From Hanleya hanleyi (taxonomy: Eukaryota > Mollusca > Polyplacophora > Lepidopleurida > Hanleyidae): DNA of 64,000 nt. The position numbers and the translations under genes were made by a program. The stretch is from NCBI GenBank assembly GCA_036873755.1, contig JAVTVY010025233.1:47366-111365 (forward strand). The letters are read 5' to 3'. Shown in pieces: positions 30,907 to 42,687 of the stretch. Below the pieces are notes generated by a model, which did not search any database, had not been told where the DNA came from, and was given only the letters and a program-made list of their open reading frames with translations. Within the stretch, counting starts at the first letter, position 1. Each line of letters starts with the position of its first letter.

Positions 30907-31154
30907 ATATGCACTTACCGCACTGCTGTGGCATAATGGTTAGAGCGTCGGCCTCGCAAGCGGTAGATACTGAGTTCAGTCCCTGGTCAGGCCATACCAA
31001 AGACTTAAAAATGGAACTTGTTGCTTCCTCGTTTACGCTCAGTAATAAAAGGATAGAACAAGAACTGGTTCGCTCGGTGCCCCTACAATGTGGCTGATTG
31101 GGGTGTAATGTCTGCCCATGGCATAATATTTCAGTGGGACAGCGCTATAAAATT
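30907..31154 (+). mobile_element. tRNA-derived SINE (gastropod type)
   Basis: The head 'ggcataatggttagagcgtc' (A box) and 'gagttcagtccctgg' (B box) are followed by a body with 'aaagacttaaaaatgg' and 'aacaagaactggttcgc', ending near 'gacagcgctataaa'. I associate this layout with gastropod SINEs, from memory. The 3' end abuts the stop codon of the lectin gene. Confidence 0.75.
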
Positions 31155-32051
31155 TTATGCTACACTTAGTTTCCATAGTTCCCAGTCCAGAAGGACTGTC
31201 ATCTTTTCTGCCGCGGGATCGGTTATGTTATATAACCTACAGACTCTCTCTTTTAGATTAATGTTAAACATGTTGCATATGAACTGGGTTTGTTCGCGAC
31301 AGTTCCTGGCGCATTCAACGGGGGAGCGAGCATTTATTGTATCGACGGATTCGGACATCAACCAGATATTCTCAGCGCCGTTAGGACCTTTGACTCGATT
31401 AAATTGGCCGCGTCTCCTCTTGCTTTTTTGCCGAACTTTCTGGTTATGATTAAATTTGTCTTGATCGAAACTTGAGACATCTGTGGTGCTGTTAGTAACA
31501 CTGCTATACTTTGTAGCTGGTACGGCAGTAGATGCCATTTCGGTCACGCCGGTCGAAATTTGGTAGTACTGCACAGCGGGGTATTCACAGACATAGGATT
31601 TCTTACTGGCACAATTCCATTGATGCCAGAAACCATTTCCATCCATATTTAGCCATAACGCACACAATTCAATCGGTATGCCATTCTCTGCAACCACTTG
31701 ACCAAGTGTCTTTTCCCAGTACCAATCGGTAAATATGACTGGGCTGCCATTGGACCAAAACCATTTTCCTCCGATTTTTTTAGCAGCAATCCAGAAATCC
31801 CTCCTATTGCCGATGTCAAAGAATTGGTTAAGGTCATTGTTATCAATTTTGACCAGATCACCGCCATTCTCCTGGCAAACGTCGACAGCGTTTGACCAAG
31901 TTATGTAAGATCTGTGAAATGAATAGCACATATCTCCCCACACCAAGGCATCCATTTGAATCCAGTCGGGGCATCTGTATAACATTTTACCTTCTTCAGC
32001 ACTTGTCAATGATATGAGATTCGAAAAGTGAAAGAATATCGTGACGAACAT
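31155..32051 (-). CDS. Secreted C-type lectin-like protein with C-terminal PAN/apple-like region
   Basis: The ATG at 32051 gives 298 aa with a hydrophobic signal-peptide-like start (MFVTIFFHFSNLISLTSAEE). In-frame ATGs at 32129 and 32165 are alternatives. The C-type lectin domain covers roughly the next 135 residues: CPDW then CYSFH, the WSNAVDVCQENGGDLV helix, DFWIAAKK, KWFWSNGSPV, CALW and the closing WNCASKKSYVCEYP, with Cys spaced as in the long-form fold. The usual EPN or QPD sugar-binding triplet is not present, so Ca-dependent sugar binding is doubtful. A Ser/Thr linker with a basic KSKRRR patch leads to a Cys-rich PAN-like stretch (VECARNCREQTQFICNMF). No intron is seen within it. This is the only ordinary host-type gene found; an upstream exon could exist. 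Confidence 0.75.
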   Translation of the reverse strand: MFVTIFFHFSNLISLTSAEEGKMLYRCPDWIQMDALVWGDMCYSFHRSYITWSNAVDVCQENGGDLVKIDNNDLNQFFDIGNRRDFWIAAKKIGGKWFWSNGSPVIFTDWYWEKTLGQVVAENGIPIELCALWLNMDGNGFWHQWNCASKKSYVCEYPAVQYYQISTGVTEMASTAVPATKYSSVTNSTTDVSSFDQDKFNHNQKVRQKSKRRRGQFNRVKGPNGAENIWLMSESVDTINARSPVECARNCREQTQFICNMFNINLKERVCRLYNITDPAAEKMTVLLDWELWKLSVA

Positions 32052-33488
32052 TACTTTCGTGTTAATGTGTTTGTGTCTGCTGTTTCCTTCCCTTTCTTCC
32101 CCATACGAAGGACAGGTGGCATCTACCATTTTGTTTTCAAATTTCTCAATCAAAACAAAATTCATCGCTGTTCGGCACGCGATACGTGTAATCACTTTGG
32201 TCCACCTACACTGTTGTTGATTATAGTTTAGCGTTGGTTGTTGATATCCTACTGTGTCTTGCTCCTGATTCAAATTGCGCCTTTAACGAGAGTGAATAAC
32301 ATAATTGCCGTGAATTCGAAATGTCAGCGTCTACCTGTCCACTGCTTTGACAGCAAGCCTATACTCATTCTACGATTTTTTTCGGAGTTTGACTTCTCGG
32401 AATTCATTAGTTTACATTGTACACGCTACCATGCGGATAACATCTGAGGGACAAACAGGTAATATGTAAGATAGTTAAACATACCACAGACAATATCGAC
32501 TCTGCTGTATGTTAATGAGTTGTTTCTCCTGAAACTGAAATTCGATCCAGTTCAATCTATGGTGGACGCTTTCTGCCGTATCTTCGCGTCGTATTATTAT
32601 TGCCAGTGAGACTGAAGGACAGGTCGATAAGGCTACGTCATATCTAGATATATATATGTATTGATACGAAACTAATAATTGGTGAAGATGCGATATAACA
32701 GTAACTTCGAATGTCTGCTGGCGGCGATTAAATGGCATCTTGACAAGAGTGCAATCGTAGCATCATGCCTACACAGGTTTCCTTCACTCAGCTAAGCAGA
32801 TCGAATTTGTGCAGCTAGCCTTACAACCAGGTATGATATCAATGAATATGAATGAGATACATGTAGATCAGATTATACCACTAGCCCTCAGCCAATCAGC
32901 TCACTGGTTACGGAGAATGGAAAATGACTACCCGCGCATGTACGTACCACTAACTTGCGCTTAAGGCAGAAAACAAATGGGTCATTTACACATTAATCCT
33001 TGGACAATGTTCTCTAGCTCCGGTGTCGGCGACATTTGCACAGTACGTGGGCGACCTCGTGAGCATCGGTTCGTTCGCATCATCTTTCTCCTATGTGCAT
33101 AAGATAGAGCGTTTTTTAAAATTTATTTATTGATAACTGTTGTAAATATGATAACATGGATCAAATATTCCAACTATTCCAAGAACGGACTAATAGGCTT
33201 ACATTTATGATAATTTTGACAACTTCGGGTCGAAAATATACCAGTTATCGTCGTTTAAAAATATATTCTGAGTTAAAGACATAACAAAGCGCCGGGATTG
33301 AAGAACTGGAGTTCATGCGACCAACCAGTTGTCGGTGCACGACCGTCCACTGCAATCCCGGCCAGACGGCATTGTCGAGGGATTAACTTGATCTATAGTG
33401 CAAGTTGCCCATTGGCGGATGGCGGGACTGTTAGAATAAACTAGAACTAGTGGTCATCAGTCTGAGAGGGGTAAATCTCCTAAACTGT
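32052..33488. other. No gene seen; upstream region of the lectin gene
   Basis: There are no convincing ORFs or repeats. A TATA-like 'tatatatatg' occurs near 32650. The stretch may hold lectin promoter or upstream exons, but I cannot place them. Confidence 0.35.
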
Positions 33489-35548
33489 TCTCACAACAAA
33501 AGCGCGGGCGGGCTGCCTGTATATTACACTGTCATATTTCACAATAAAAGAGCGGGCGGGCTGCCTGTATATTACACTGTCATATTTCACAATAAAAGAG
33601 CGGGCGGGCTGCTTGTATATTACACTGTCATATTTCACAATAAAAGAGCGGGCGGGCTGCCTGTATATTACACTGTCATATTTCACAATAAAAGAGCGGG
33701 CGGCCGCTGCCTGTATATTACACTGTCATATTTCACAACAAAAGAGCGGGCGGGCTGCCTGTATATTACACTGTCATATTTCACAATAAAAGAGCGGGCG
33801 GGCTGCCTGTATATTACACTGTCATATTTCACAATAAAAGAGCGGCCGGGCTGCCTGTATATTACACTGTCATATTTCACAATAAAAGAGCGGGCGGGCT
33901 GCCTGTATATTACACTGTCATATTTCACAACAAAAGAGCGGGCGGGCTGCCTGTATATTACACTGTCATATTTCACAACAAAAGCGCGGGCGGGCTGCCT
34001 GTATATTACACTGTCATATTTCACAATAAAAGAGCGGGCGGGCTGCCTGTATATTACACTGTCATATTTCACAATAAAAGAGCGGGCGGGCTGCCTGTAT
34101 ATTACACCGTCATATTTCACAACAAAAGAGCGGGCGGGCTGCCTGTATATTACACTGTCATATTTCACAATAAAAGAGCGGGCGGGCTGCCTGTATATTA
34201 CACTGTCATATTTCACAATAAAAGAGCGGCCGGGCTGCCTGTATATTACACTGTCATATTTCACAACAAAAGAGCGGGCGGGCTGCCTGTATATTACACT
34301 GTCATATTTCACAATAAAAGAGCGGGCGGGCTGCCTGTATATTACACTGTCATATTTCACAATAAAAGAGCGGGCGGGCTGCCTGTATATTACACTGTCA
34401 TATTTCACAATAAAAGAGCGGGCGGGCTGCCTGTATATTACACTGTCATATTTCACAATAAAAGAGCGGGCGGGCTGCCTGTATATTACACTGTCATATT
34501 TCACAATAAAAGAGCGGGCGGGCTGCCTGTATATTACACTGTCATATTTCACAATAAAAGAGCGGCCGGGCTGCCTGTATATTACACTGTCATATTTCAC
34601 AACAAAAGAGCGGGCGGGCTGCCTGTATATTACACTGTCATATTTCACAATAAAAGAGCGGGCGGGCTGCCTGTATATTACACTGTCATATTTCACAATA
34701 AAAGAGCGGGCGGGCTGCTTGTATATTACACTGTCATATTTCACAATAAAAGAGCGGGCGGGCTGCCTGTATATTACACTGTCATATTTCACAATAAAAG
34801 AGCGGGCGGGCTGCTTGTATATTACACTGTCATATTTCACAATAAAAGAGCGGGCGGGCTGCCTGTATATTACACTGTCATATTTCACAATAAAAGAGCG
34901 GGCGGGCTGCCTGTATGTTACACTGTCATATTTCACAATAAAAGAGCGGGCGGGCTGCCTGTATATTACACTGTCATATTTCACAATAAAAGAGCGGGCG
35001 GCCGGGCTGCCTGTATATTACACTGTCATATTTCACAACAAAAGAGCGGGCGGGCTGCCTGTATATTACACTGTCATATTTCACAATAAAAGAGCGGGCG
35101 GGCTGCCTGTATATTACACTGTCATATTTCACAATAAAAGAGCGGGCGGGCTGCTTGTATATTACACTGTCATATTTCACAATAAAAGAGCGGGCGGGTT
35201 GCCTGTATATTACACTTTCATATTTCACAATAAAAGAGCGGGCGGGCTGCCTGTATATTACACTGTCATATTTCACAACAAAAGAGCGGGCGGGCTGCCT
35301 GTATATTACACTGTCATATTTCACAACAAAAGCGCGGGCGGGCTGCCTGTATATTACACTGTCATATTTCACAATAAAAGAGCGGGCGGGCTGCCTGTAT
35401 ATTACACTGTCATATTTCACAATAAAAGAGCGGGCGGGCTGCCTGTATATTACACCGTCATATTTCACAACAAAAGAGCGGGCGGGCTGCCTGTATATTA
35501 CACCGTCATATTTCACCACAAAAGAGCGGGCGGGCTGCCTGTTTATTA
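33489..35548. repeat. 48-bp minisatellite, about 43 units (array 1)
   Basis: The unit contains 'agagcgggcgggctgcctgt', 'atattacactgtcatatttc' and 'acaataaa' (or 'acaacaaa'). Because 48 is a multiple of 3 and the unit lacks stops in two plus-strand frames and one minus frame, open frames of up to 710 codons run through it; these are not genes. A few units have small indels ('gcggccgctgcc' near 33700, 'gcggccgggc' near 35000) that switch the plus frames. Confidence 0.95.
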
Positions 35549-35637
35549 TATACCTATAGCATTTTTAGTATGTAAATGTTAGGAAATCAGCGGGCCTAAT
35601 ATATTTCGATATCAGGCCCGGCGAAATCAAGCCCGTC

Positions 35638-35668
35638 TGACGTCAAATGCTGTCGGTTGCCAGGCAAC
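35638..35668. promoter_or_regulatory. Promoter motifs: CRE (TGACGTCA) and RFX X-box (GTTGCCAGGCAAC)
   Basis: A perfect 8-bp CRE palindrome is at 35638-35645 and a perfect X-box-type palindrome at 35656-35668, 38 bp before the ATG at 35707. The CRE and the first in-frame ATG (35647) sit together, which favours the later ATG as the real start. Binding is inferred from consensus only. Confidence 0.5.
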
Positions 35669-36589
35669 CTTCCCACCGGACTACTTGTCAATCGGTGTCA
35701 ACAAACATGGCTGAGTCGGAGTTGAACACCATCGACCAGCAACTTCTGTATCAGTTATTTGATGAACCGATGGACTTCAAACCAAAACCGGTAACAGAAG
35801 ATGTACGTCGTTTTATACGCGAACAAGGAAAGGTGAGCACTCGACGTTGCACAAACCGAGATGTGAATAAATTTCATGACTGGCTTGTGAGAGAGCACTT
35901 CGAACTGCGGGATTCTGCAGAAATTCCACCGTCTGAGCTCAACGAATATCTGTCATCATTTATAATATCTGTTCGCCGAAAAGATGGTCAGAATTTTGAA
36001 CCGGTTTCTCTCACAAGTATGAAGAATTCTCTTGAGAGGTACCTGACAGACCGGGAATATGAATGCAGTTTGAAAGATCGCAAATTCCACTTATTCCATC
36101 AAGCACTTACAGCAAAACGCGTAGAGCTGACGAAACAGGGTAAAGGAAATAAACCTAATGCCAGCGAGCCACTCACCGCAGAAGAAGAACAACAATGCTG
36201 GGAGAAAGGATTATTCGGGGCCAGTGATGGACGCACATTACAATGCACATTGTGGTTTCTCTTCACATTACACTTTGGTTTGCGCGGAAGGGACGAACAC
36301 AGAAGGTTATGCTGGGGTGATATTGTTTTGAAAGGTGACGATGTCAATGGGGAATGGCTCGAGTTTAGTTGTACCAGGTAATTCAATTCTTTTATTGTAC
36401 TGAACGCTCGTTAGTTGCTGTAATATTTATGCACCATTCCTGCCATTCTGTCTTTCCCTTTCTGATATCTCTACTCTCTTTCATGTACTTTTCTCCCTTT
36501 ACCTATCTGCTAATCTTTTAAACTCTTCCCCAGCTCCACCCTGCCTTTTGCTTTCCCCTCTATCAAGAATAGAACCCCAGCATCCTTGA

Positions 36590-37008
36590 GCTTGTCGTCG
36601 TAGGAGGCGACTATAACAAGAGAAGGCCACAGGGGCTCGTTACCGTTGTTAATTGGTTAATTAGGTTGATTATAGGGGGGGTAGTCGAGGTAGGGAATAA
36701 ATGGAGAAGGGAGACAATCAAGTGAGAGCCGTCGCCTCACCACGGTGTTATATTTCTCGAAATCTATAAAAGGGAAGTTTAATGATTTTCGAAGAAATAT
36801 AAGTGTTTTGGGAGCGTGGTGAGGCAACGGCTCCGACTTGATTGTCCTCCCTTCTCCATTTATTCCCTACATCTACCCCCCACCCATAATGAACCTAATT
36901 AACCAATTAACAACTGTAACGAGCCCCTGTGGGGAAGGTGTGATGTAGCTGAAATATTGCTGAAGACGGCGTTAAAATCTAATTCACTCACTCACTCACT
37001 CACTGCAA
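36590..37008 (+). mobile_element. Short SINE-like element in the recombinase intron, split by a hairpin insertion
   Basis: It starts around 'gagcttgtcgtcgtaggagg' and ends with 'gtagctgaaatattgctgaa', 'ggcgttaaaatct' and (TCAC)n, a gastropod-type SINE layout. Between the two halves lies a foldback of about 300 bp. Confidence 0.65.
36629..36930. mobile_element. Foldback element inserted in the SINE
   Basis: Arms of about 115 bp pair from 'acaggggctcgttac' (36629) to 'gtaacgagcccctgt' (36930), including 'gggaataaatggagaaggga' and its complement. The loop contains 'ctataaaagggaag'. Confidence 0.7.
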
Positions 37009-37957
37009 TAAACAGATCTACATTGAAGAGCCCATTCTGATAGATTCTGTTCCCTTGGGGATAACAGAATTTTAACAGAATATAACATAATTACAAGCAT
37101 CTGTTCCATCATTCATAATTCAGCCGTCGTCCATTAAAGAATATCCACGTTCATAATCCAATAATCGAATAATACCTTTTCTGTTATATTCTGTTAAACT
37201 TCTGTCAAATCGTTAACAGCCAGTGCATAGTCTGTTACCCCAGAGAGAACAGAATGGTAACCAAATGGGTTTTCAGTGTGCTACTTGTAGTATAGGCTAC
37301 ATGTTTAATTAGAATTGAGCCTGAGTGTCATCATAGCATTAACACAAGCATGCTTTTCATTCTGAGTGAGGAAAGCCAAGAAATATTGTTTTTGTGATTG
37401 TCCAAGTCCCTTCTCCATTTATTCCCTAGGCATCTTGACCTCCCCACCCTATAATAATGAACCTAATTAACCAGTTAACAACGGTAACGAGCCCCTGTGG
37501 GGAAGGTGTGATGTAGCTGAAATATTGCTGAAGACGGCGTTAAAATCTAATTCACTCACTCACTGCAATAAACAGATCTACATTGAAGAGCCCATTCTGA
37601 TAGATTCTGTTCCCTTGGGGATAACAGAATTTTAACAGAATATAACATAATTACAAGCATCTGTTCCATCATTCATAATTCAGCCGTCGTCCATTAAAGA
37701 ATATCCACGTTCATAATCCAATAATCGAATAATACCTTTTCTGTTATATTCTGTTAAACTTCTGTCAAATCGTTAACAGCCAGTGCATAGTCTGTTACCC
37801 CAGAGAGAACAGAATGGTAACCAAATGGGTTTTCAGTGTGCTACTTGTAGTATAGGCTACATGTTTAATTAGAATTGAGCCTGAGTGTCATCATAGCATT
37901 AACACAAGCATGCTTTTCATTCTGAGTGAGGAAAGCCAAGAAATATTGTTTTTGTGA
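36840..37957 (+). repeat. Tandem duplication of about 557 bp in the recombinase intron
   Basis: Copy 1 is about 36840-37400 and copy 2 about 37397-37957. Both run from 'gattgtcc' and 'cccttctccatttattccct' through the SINE tail and a 'ctgttaacagaatataac'-type AT-rich block to 'aaatattgtttttgtga'. The copies differ by small changes and the number of TCAC repeats, so the duplication is recent. Confidence 0.85.
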
Positions 37958-38766
37958 ATGCCAATTTATATCACCATAATAGTACAGAAATTCTCACTAA
38001 CATATGAAAGGTTGTGAATGAATGAATGTTGCTCTAAAGTTATTCATATGAATGCTTGTTGAATTATTAAAGCTATACTTGCATTTCTTATTCCTAGGGG
38101 ATCAAAAACTCGGGATGGACGTGACGAATCTCACACTGACAGACGTCAGACGACACCAAAATGTTACGCAACTGGTGATGAAAGATGCCCAGTGGCTCTG
38201 TACAGGGAGTTCTGCAAGCACAGACCAGCCAAGGCTCTCTCTCCTGGCTCGCCCTTCTATCTGCAAGTAATACCGGAACAACGTTTGGCATCGGCTGAGT
38301 GGTACTATTACACCCCATTGGGTAAGAATAGTTTGAATAGCCTTCTGAAGTCAGTGTGTGAAAAAGCTGGGTTTCCTGGAAGGAAGACAAATCATGGATG
38401 TCGCAAAACCACCGTTCAAGTCTCCAGTCCTATGATGAAGGAATATCACCAACTGAACATCGTAAGATTTCCCACATTCTAGATCAACGCCCTCTTCCGT
38501 CATCCAAAACATCTACAGTAACAACCTCATCTTCAGCTTCGAATGCATCTTCCAATCCTGTCTCAGGTACTCCAACTCCGTTACCACTACCAGGCTTTCC
38601 CAATCCTCTACAATTTCCTGCAGGAACTGTGTTGCAGAACTGTACCTTCAATATTAATTTCAATTCTAGTAATCCCCAAAGCCCTCAGATGGCTTTCCCT
38701 TCACCGGTGCCCAAGAGAAGAAGGATTCTTGCTCTTCCAGACAGTGATAGTAGTCAGGAAAACTGA

Positions 38767-40555
38767 ATATAGTATATACGGCACATGTAGGCCTACATGT
38801 ATATAAAGCCTGTTGGACTCTTTCTCATCATCATCTTCACGCATAAGTCAAATATATCTCGAATTCATGTTCGACATGATTTAACCTGCACATCTCTCCG
38901 TTCCATAGTGTTGTGCGAGGTCATGACACAAATATGCATTCGACCTGCATAATGCTTTCAGCCAATGACAAATGAGTTAATGAAAATTTTGGATTTCAAA
39001 TTTTGGTAGTGATCTGAAACTGTTTTTAAGATGCTATAGTTGATTGGCTAGTCTCTGGAAGGATCAACGTGACAAGTGGCACTGATATGAACTTGATTGA
39101 CTGTTTATGACGTAACCTACTTCTTCCCATGGAACGATATTGCAGCACGCTAGGTCAAGGCAAATGATAGAACGATAGCGTTGGAATTTGTCTTGAAAAT
39201 GTGAAGATGCCTCGTCATATGATTATTTTGAAATGTATTGGAACTGTGAGCTGGGGTATTGTACATGTACAATTTCCAATATGTATCGACCAGTATTTTC
39301 AGCAAGTTTCAAATTGTTCGCATCTATTTAAAATCAGATTATTGCTTGTGTGTCTTAAATTCAGTCAGCAAGCACATGTATATTGGGAATTTATTACATG
39401 GTTATATTCATGAGTTTATAGTTATATTCACTTTAAATTTAGTAATGGTATTCCTGAAGTTAAATACCGAGTATGAACATGGACATGTTGAAGTGAGTAA
39501 TGAGAACCGTTGTCTAATATATTCGAAAAGTGAAAACTTTTTGTACATCGGTTAACTAGGACAATTCAAGTAAATATAACACAGTTTGTTGTTTAATTCT
39601 TGGAAGTTCTTGGAGTTGTAAATAGTCCTACTAAGTTTACTTCTTTCATATATATTTCAGTGTGCATGTAAGCTGCATATGGTGAATAAATTCCAAAATT
39701 AAAAACTTACATGTACATAAGTTAACTATGACAGTTCAAGTAAATAAAACACAGTTTGCTGTTTAATTCATGTTATTTTCACATTTATTGTCCATACATT
39801 TATGACATAGTATATTACAAGTGTTGTTAATCATCAAATGTACATCTGGATACATGTAGTACTATTCTCTGTCACACCAGAAGTGGAGCCCCGTGAGAAC
39901 TGAAGATGGGCGGTTCAATCTTTCACATCTACACAACTGGGGGCAAGAAACGTATCTCTTCATGTGTCTTAACACTAGAAAAAGCAAATATATGGCTTAT
40001 ATTTTTTATTCCACCAGCTCAACAAGTCTGAAACTGCAGTATTGTAAAATAAATCGGCTATGTAGCCTTCTTAGGGTGGTATTTTTGGCATATTTATACG
40101 GATTTTTTTTATATGCTACCCGAATATAGCATGATATTCATCATTTTTAGCCCTTTTCACGAAATTTGGAGCTTATTCGAATTGCATTTATAAAGGTTTC
40201 AAATTTCCAAGACCGAGGTGACTTGGGCCATACAAAAATGCCAGAGGAATTCTCTTCGAGTCCCGAGAATACGTCTGATTTAGGAGGGGACACTGTCTTT
40301 GACCTGGCGCACAGAAAAATCCTTCGTGTCCCACTCGTAGTACGCGTAGTAATCCCATCATGCACTGCGAGTTTTCATTCATGAGCTCAATGTATTCGTC
40401 CGCGTTCAGAGAGACGTCGGCTGCAGCCGGAATCGTTTGATTTGCAGTGTATATTCTAACATTTGCAAAGATTAAAACTGACTCAATACGATTGTTATAG
40501 CTTCATTCATTCGTTATCGGCGGTCATGAAAATACGAGAGGTATATAATAAATAC
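38767..40555. other. No gene seen; one pair of short direct repeats
   Basis: The block 'gttaactaggacaattcaag' to 'gtttaattctt' (about 39550-39602) recurs with minor changes at about 39719-39771. ORFs here have no recognisable motif. Confidence 0.4.
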
Positions 40556-40671
40556 AATACTGCACGATGTTGTGAAATATTATGCCCTTGGTCGCTGCGC
40601 GGATGCCCTCGCAAGCTCGGGCATCCATGCAGCGACCGCGGGCATAATATTTCACAACATCGTGCAGTATT
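40556..40671. repeat. Long near-perfect hairpin next to the second 48-bp array
   Basis: 'aatactgcacgatgttgtga' pairs with its complement ending at 40671. The arms are about 55 bases, and the centre 'tcgcaagctc' forms a short loop. The right arm's 'atatttcacaaca' is nearly the same as part of the 48-bp unit that starts 6 bases later. Confidence 0.85.
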
Positions 40672-40675
40672 CTAT

Positions 40676-41817
40676 AAATATTACACTGTCATATTTCACA
40701 ACAAAAGAGCGGGCGGGCTGCCTGTATATTACACCGTCATATTTCACAACAAAAGAGCGGGCGGGCTGCCTGTATATTACACTGTCATATTTCACAACAA
40801 AAGAGCGGGCGGGCTGTCTGTATATTACACTGTCATATTTCACAATAAAAGAGCGGGCGGGCTGCTTGTATATTACACTGTCGTATTTCACAATAAAAGA
40901 GCGAGCGGGCTGCCTGTATATTACACTGTCATATTTCACAATAAAAGAGCGGGCGGGCTGCCTGTATATTACACTGTCATATTTCACAATAAAAGAGCGG
41001 GCGGGCTGCCTGTATATTACACTGTCATATTTCACAACAAAAGAGCGGGCGGGCTGCCTGTATATTACACTGTCATATTTCACAACAAATGCGCGGGCGG
41101 GCTGCCTGTATATTACACTGTCATATTTCACTATAAAAGAGCGGGCGGGCTGCCTGTATATTACACTGTCATATTTCACAATAAAAGAGCGGGCGGGCTG
41201 CCTGTATATTACACTGTCATATTTCACAATAAAAGAGCGGGCGGGCTGCCTGTATATTACACCGTCATATTTCACAACAAAAGAGCGGGCGGGCTGCCTG
41301 TATATTACACCGTCATATTTCACAATAAAAGAGCGGGCGGACTGCCTGTATATTACACCGTCATATTTCACAACAAAAGAGCGGGCGGGCTGCGTGTATA
41401 TTACACTGTCATATTTCACAACAAAAGAGCGGGCGGGCTGCCTGTATATTACACCGTCATATTTCACAACAAAAGAGCGGGTGGGCTGCCTGTATATTAC
41501 ACTGTCATATTTCACAACAAAAGAGCGGGCGGGCTGCCTGTATATTACACCGTCATATTTCACAACAAAAGAGCGGGCGGGCTGCCTATATATTACACTG
41601 TCATATTTCACAGCAAAAGGCGGAGCGGGCGGGCTGCCTGTATATTACACCGTCATATTTCACAACAAATGAGCGGGCGGGCTGCCTATATATTACACTG
41701 TCATATTTCACAACAAAAGAGCGGGCGGGCTGCCTGTATATTACACCGTCATATTTCACAACAAAAGAGCGGGCGGGCTGCCTGTATATTACACTGTTTT
41801 CATATTTCACAGCAAAA
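40676..41817. repeat. 48-bp minisatellite, about 23-24 units (array 2)
   Basis: Same unit and orientation as array 1 at 33489-35548, with more 'acaacaaa' and 'acaccgtc' variants. A few units near the right end carry insertions ('aaaggcggagcggg' near 41616). Open frames of up to 455 codons are by-products. Confidence 0.95.
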
Positions 41818-42674
41818 GATTGAAGGATAATTGACTAACATAGCCGCCAGCTTTATATCGACTCAGACACGTGAACCCCTCGTGTGCATGGTGCTTGCCT
41901 ATAATCCTTGGTGAGCGGAATTCTGATTGGCGGCCTAAAAGATGCTTTCTTTGTCGATTGCTTAGCGGAAAATGATCAGCTGATTATCAGTAATCCCCTG
42001 GGATGTCCTTACGTGTACTAGCTGCGGTACCTATGTGTATCAGACGTATAGAGGACGATGAATGGTCTGGGAGAGCGGCGAGACTTAGGACTGAGGGAAG
42101 TGAGACACTTACAGTATGTCCATCATCTAGCTGTCAATCAAGTTTATGCGAACTTGTTGCCCACTTTATCCCTGCCATTATTGTGAGAGGTCAGGTGTTT
42201 AGACCATCTGTTTTCCGGGTTTAGGGTAAAGCAAACTGTTTGGTTAAGTCGCAACGATTCACCTCTGAGAAATAATACCAAGCGTTCCAATGAACGCTTA
42301 ACTGGATCACGTGTTGTGGGGTGCCAGTCATGCACACTTATTGTCAATTTACTGCTGTGTGCACTGCCTTGGAACAAAATAGAACATCATTGTAAATTAC
42401 AACATTGGGGAGAATTGGGACAGAAGTACCACATGTCTCTGATGGGTGGGCCACTTCTCCCCCATATGTTCTATTTGTATATTTTTGTGTCTTGATTATC
42501 TGTCGCTTTTCTTAACGGTCAGTTGAGGCCAATACGTTGCTCTTTTCCATATGCAAATGTGACGAAATTGTACTATATTTTGTCTATCAAAGCTGGCAAA
42601 GTTTAGTCAAATGGTTAATGAAGTGTTTTGTGTTGGAAGTCTTAAGTTGTAGATTATATCACAGTCATATATCA
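41818..42674. other. No gene seen
   Basis: Unique-looking sequence without recognisable coding motif or repeat. Confidence 0.4.
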
Positions 42675-42687
42675 GTTATAAAGATTT

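Larger units (their letters stand above)
35707..38766 (+). pseudogene. Crypton-like tyrosine-recombinase (DUF3504-type) gene in two exons, C-terminus damaged
   Basis: Exon 1 runs from the ATG at 35707 to 36377 and exon 2 starts at 38098. The intron has GT (36378) and AG (38096-38097), and joining keeps the frame. Exon 1 has an N-terminal helical region (FIREQGKVSTRRCTNRDVNK, then FHDWL), then LHFGLRGRDEHRRLCWGDI with the first catalytic Arg. Exon 2 has the KCYATGDERCPVALY region, YYYTPLGKNSLNSLLK and the HxxR motif in NHGCRKTT. After this the frame changes near 38425; coding resumes in another frame through ISPTEHRKISHIL to the NCTFNINF tail typical of these proteins. The usual GH and catalytic Tyr segment is not seen, so recombinase activity is unlikely. 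Family: Crypton-derived, related to KIAA1958/ZMYM-type proteins. Confidence 0.72.

Noticed and set aside
33489..35548. CRISPR array
   Set aside because: Units are contiguous with no unique spacers, the genome is eukaryotic, and no cas genes are present. The same holds for the 87-bp and 156-bp arrays.
33450..35582. Open frames of up to 710 codons on both strands
   Set aside because: They are by-products of a 48-bp minisatellite lacking stops in several frames; the 16-residue repeat differs by frame and strand.
40463..41830. Open frames of 300-455 codons
   Set aside because: Same 48-bp minisatellite, second array.
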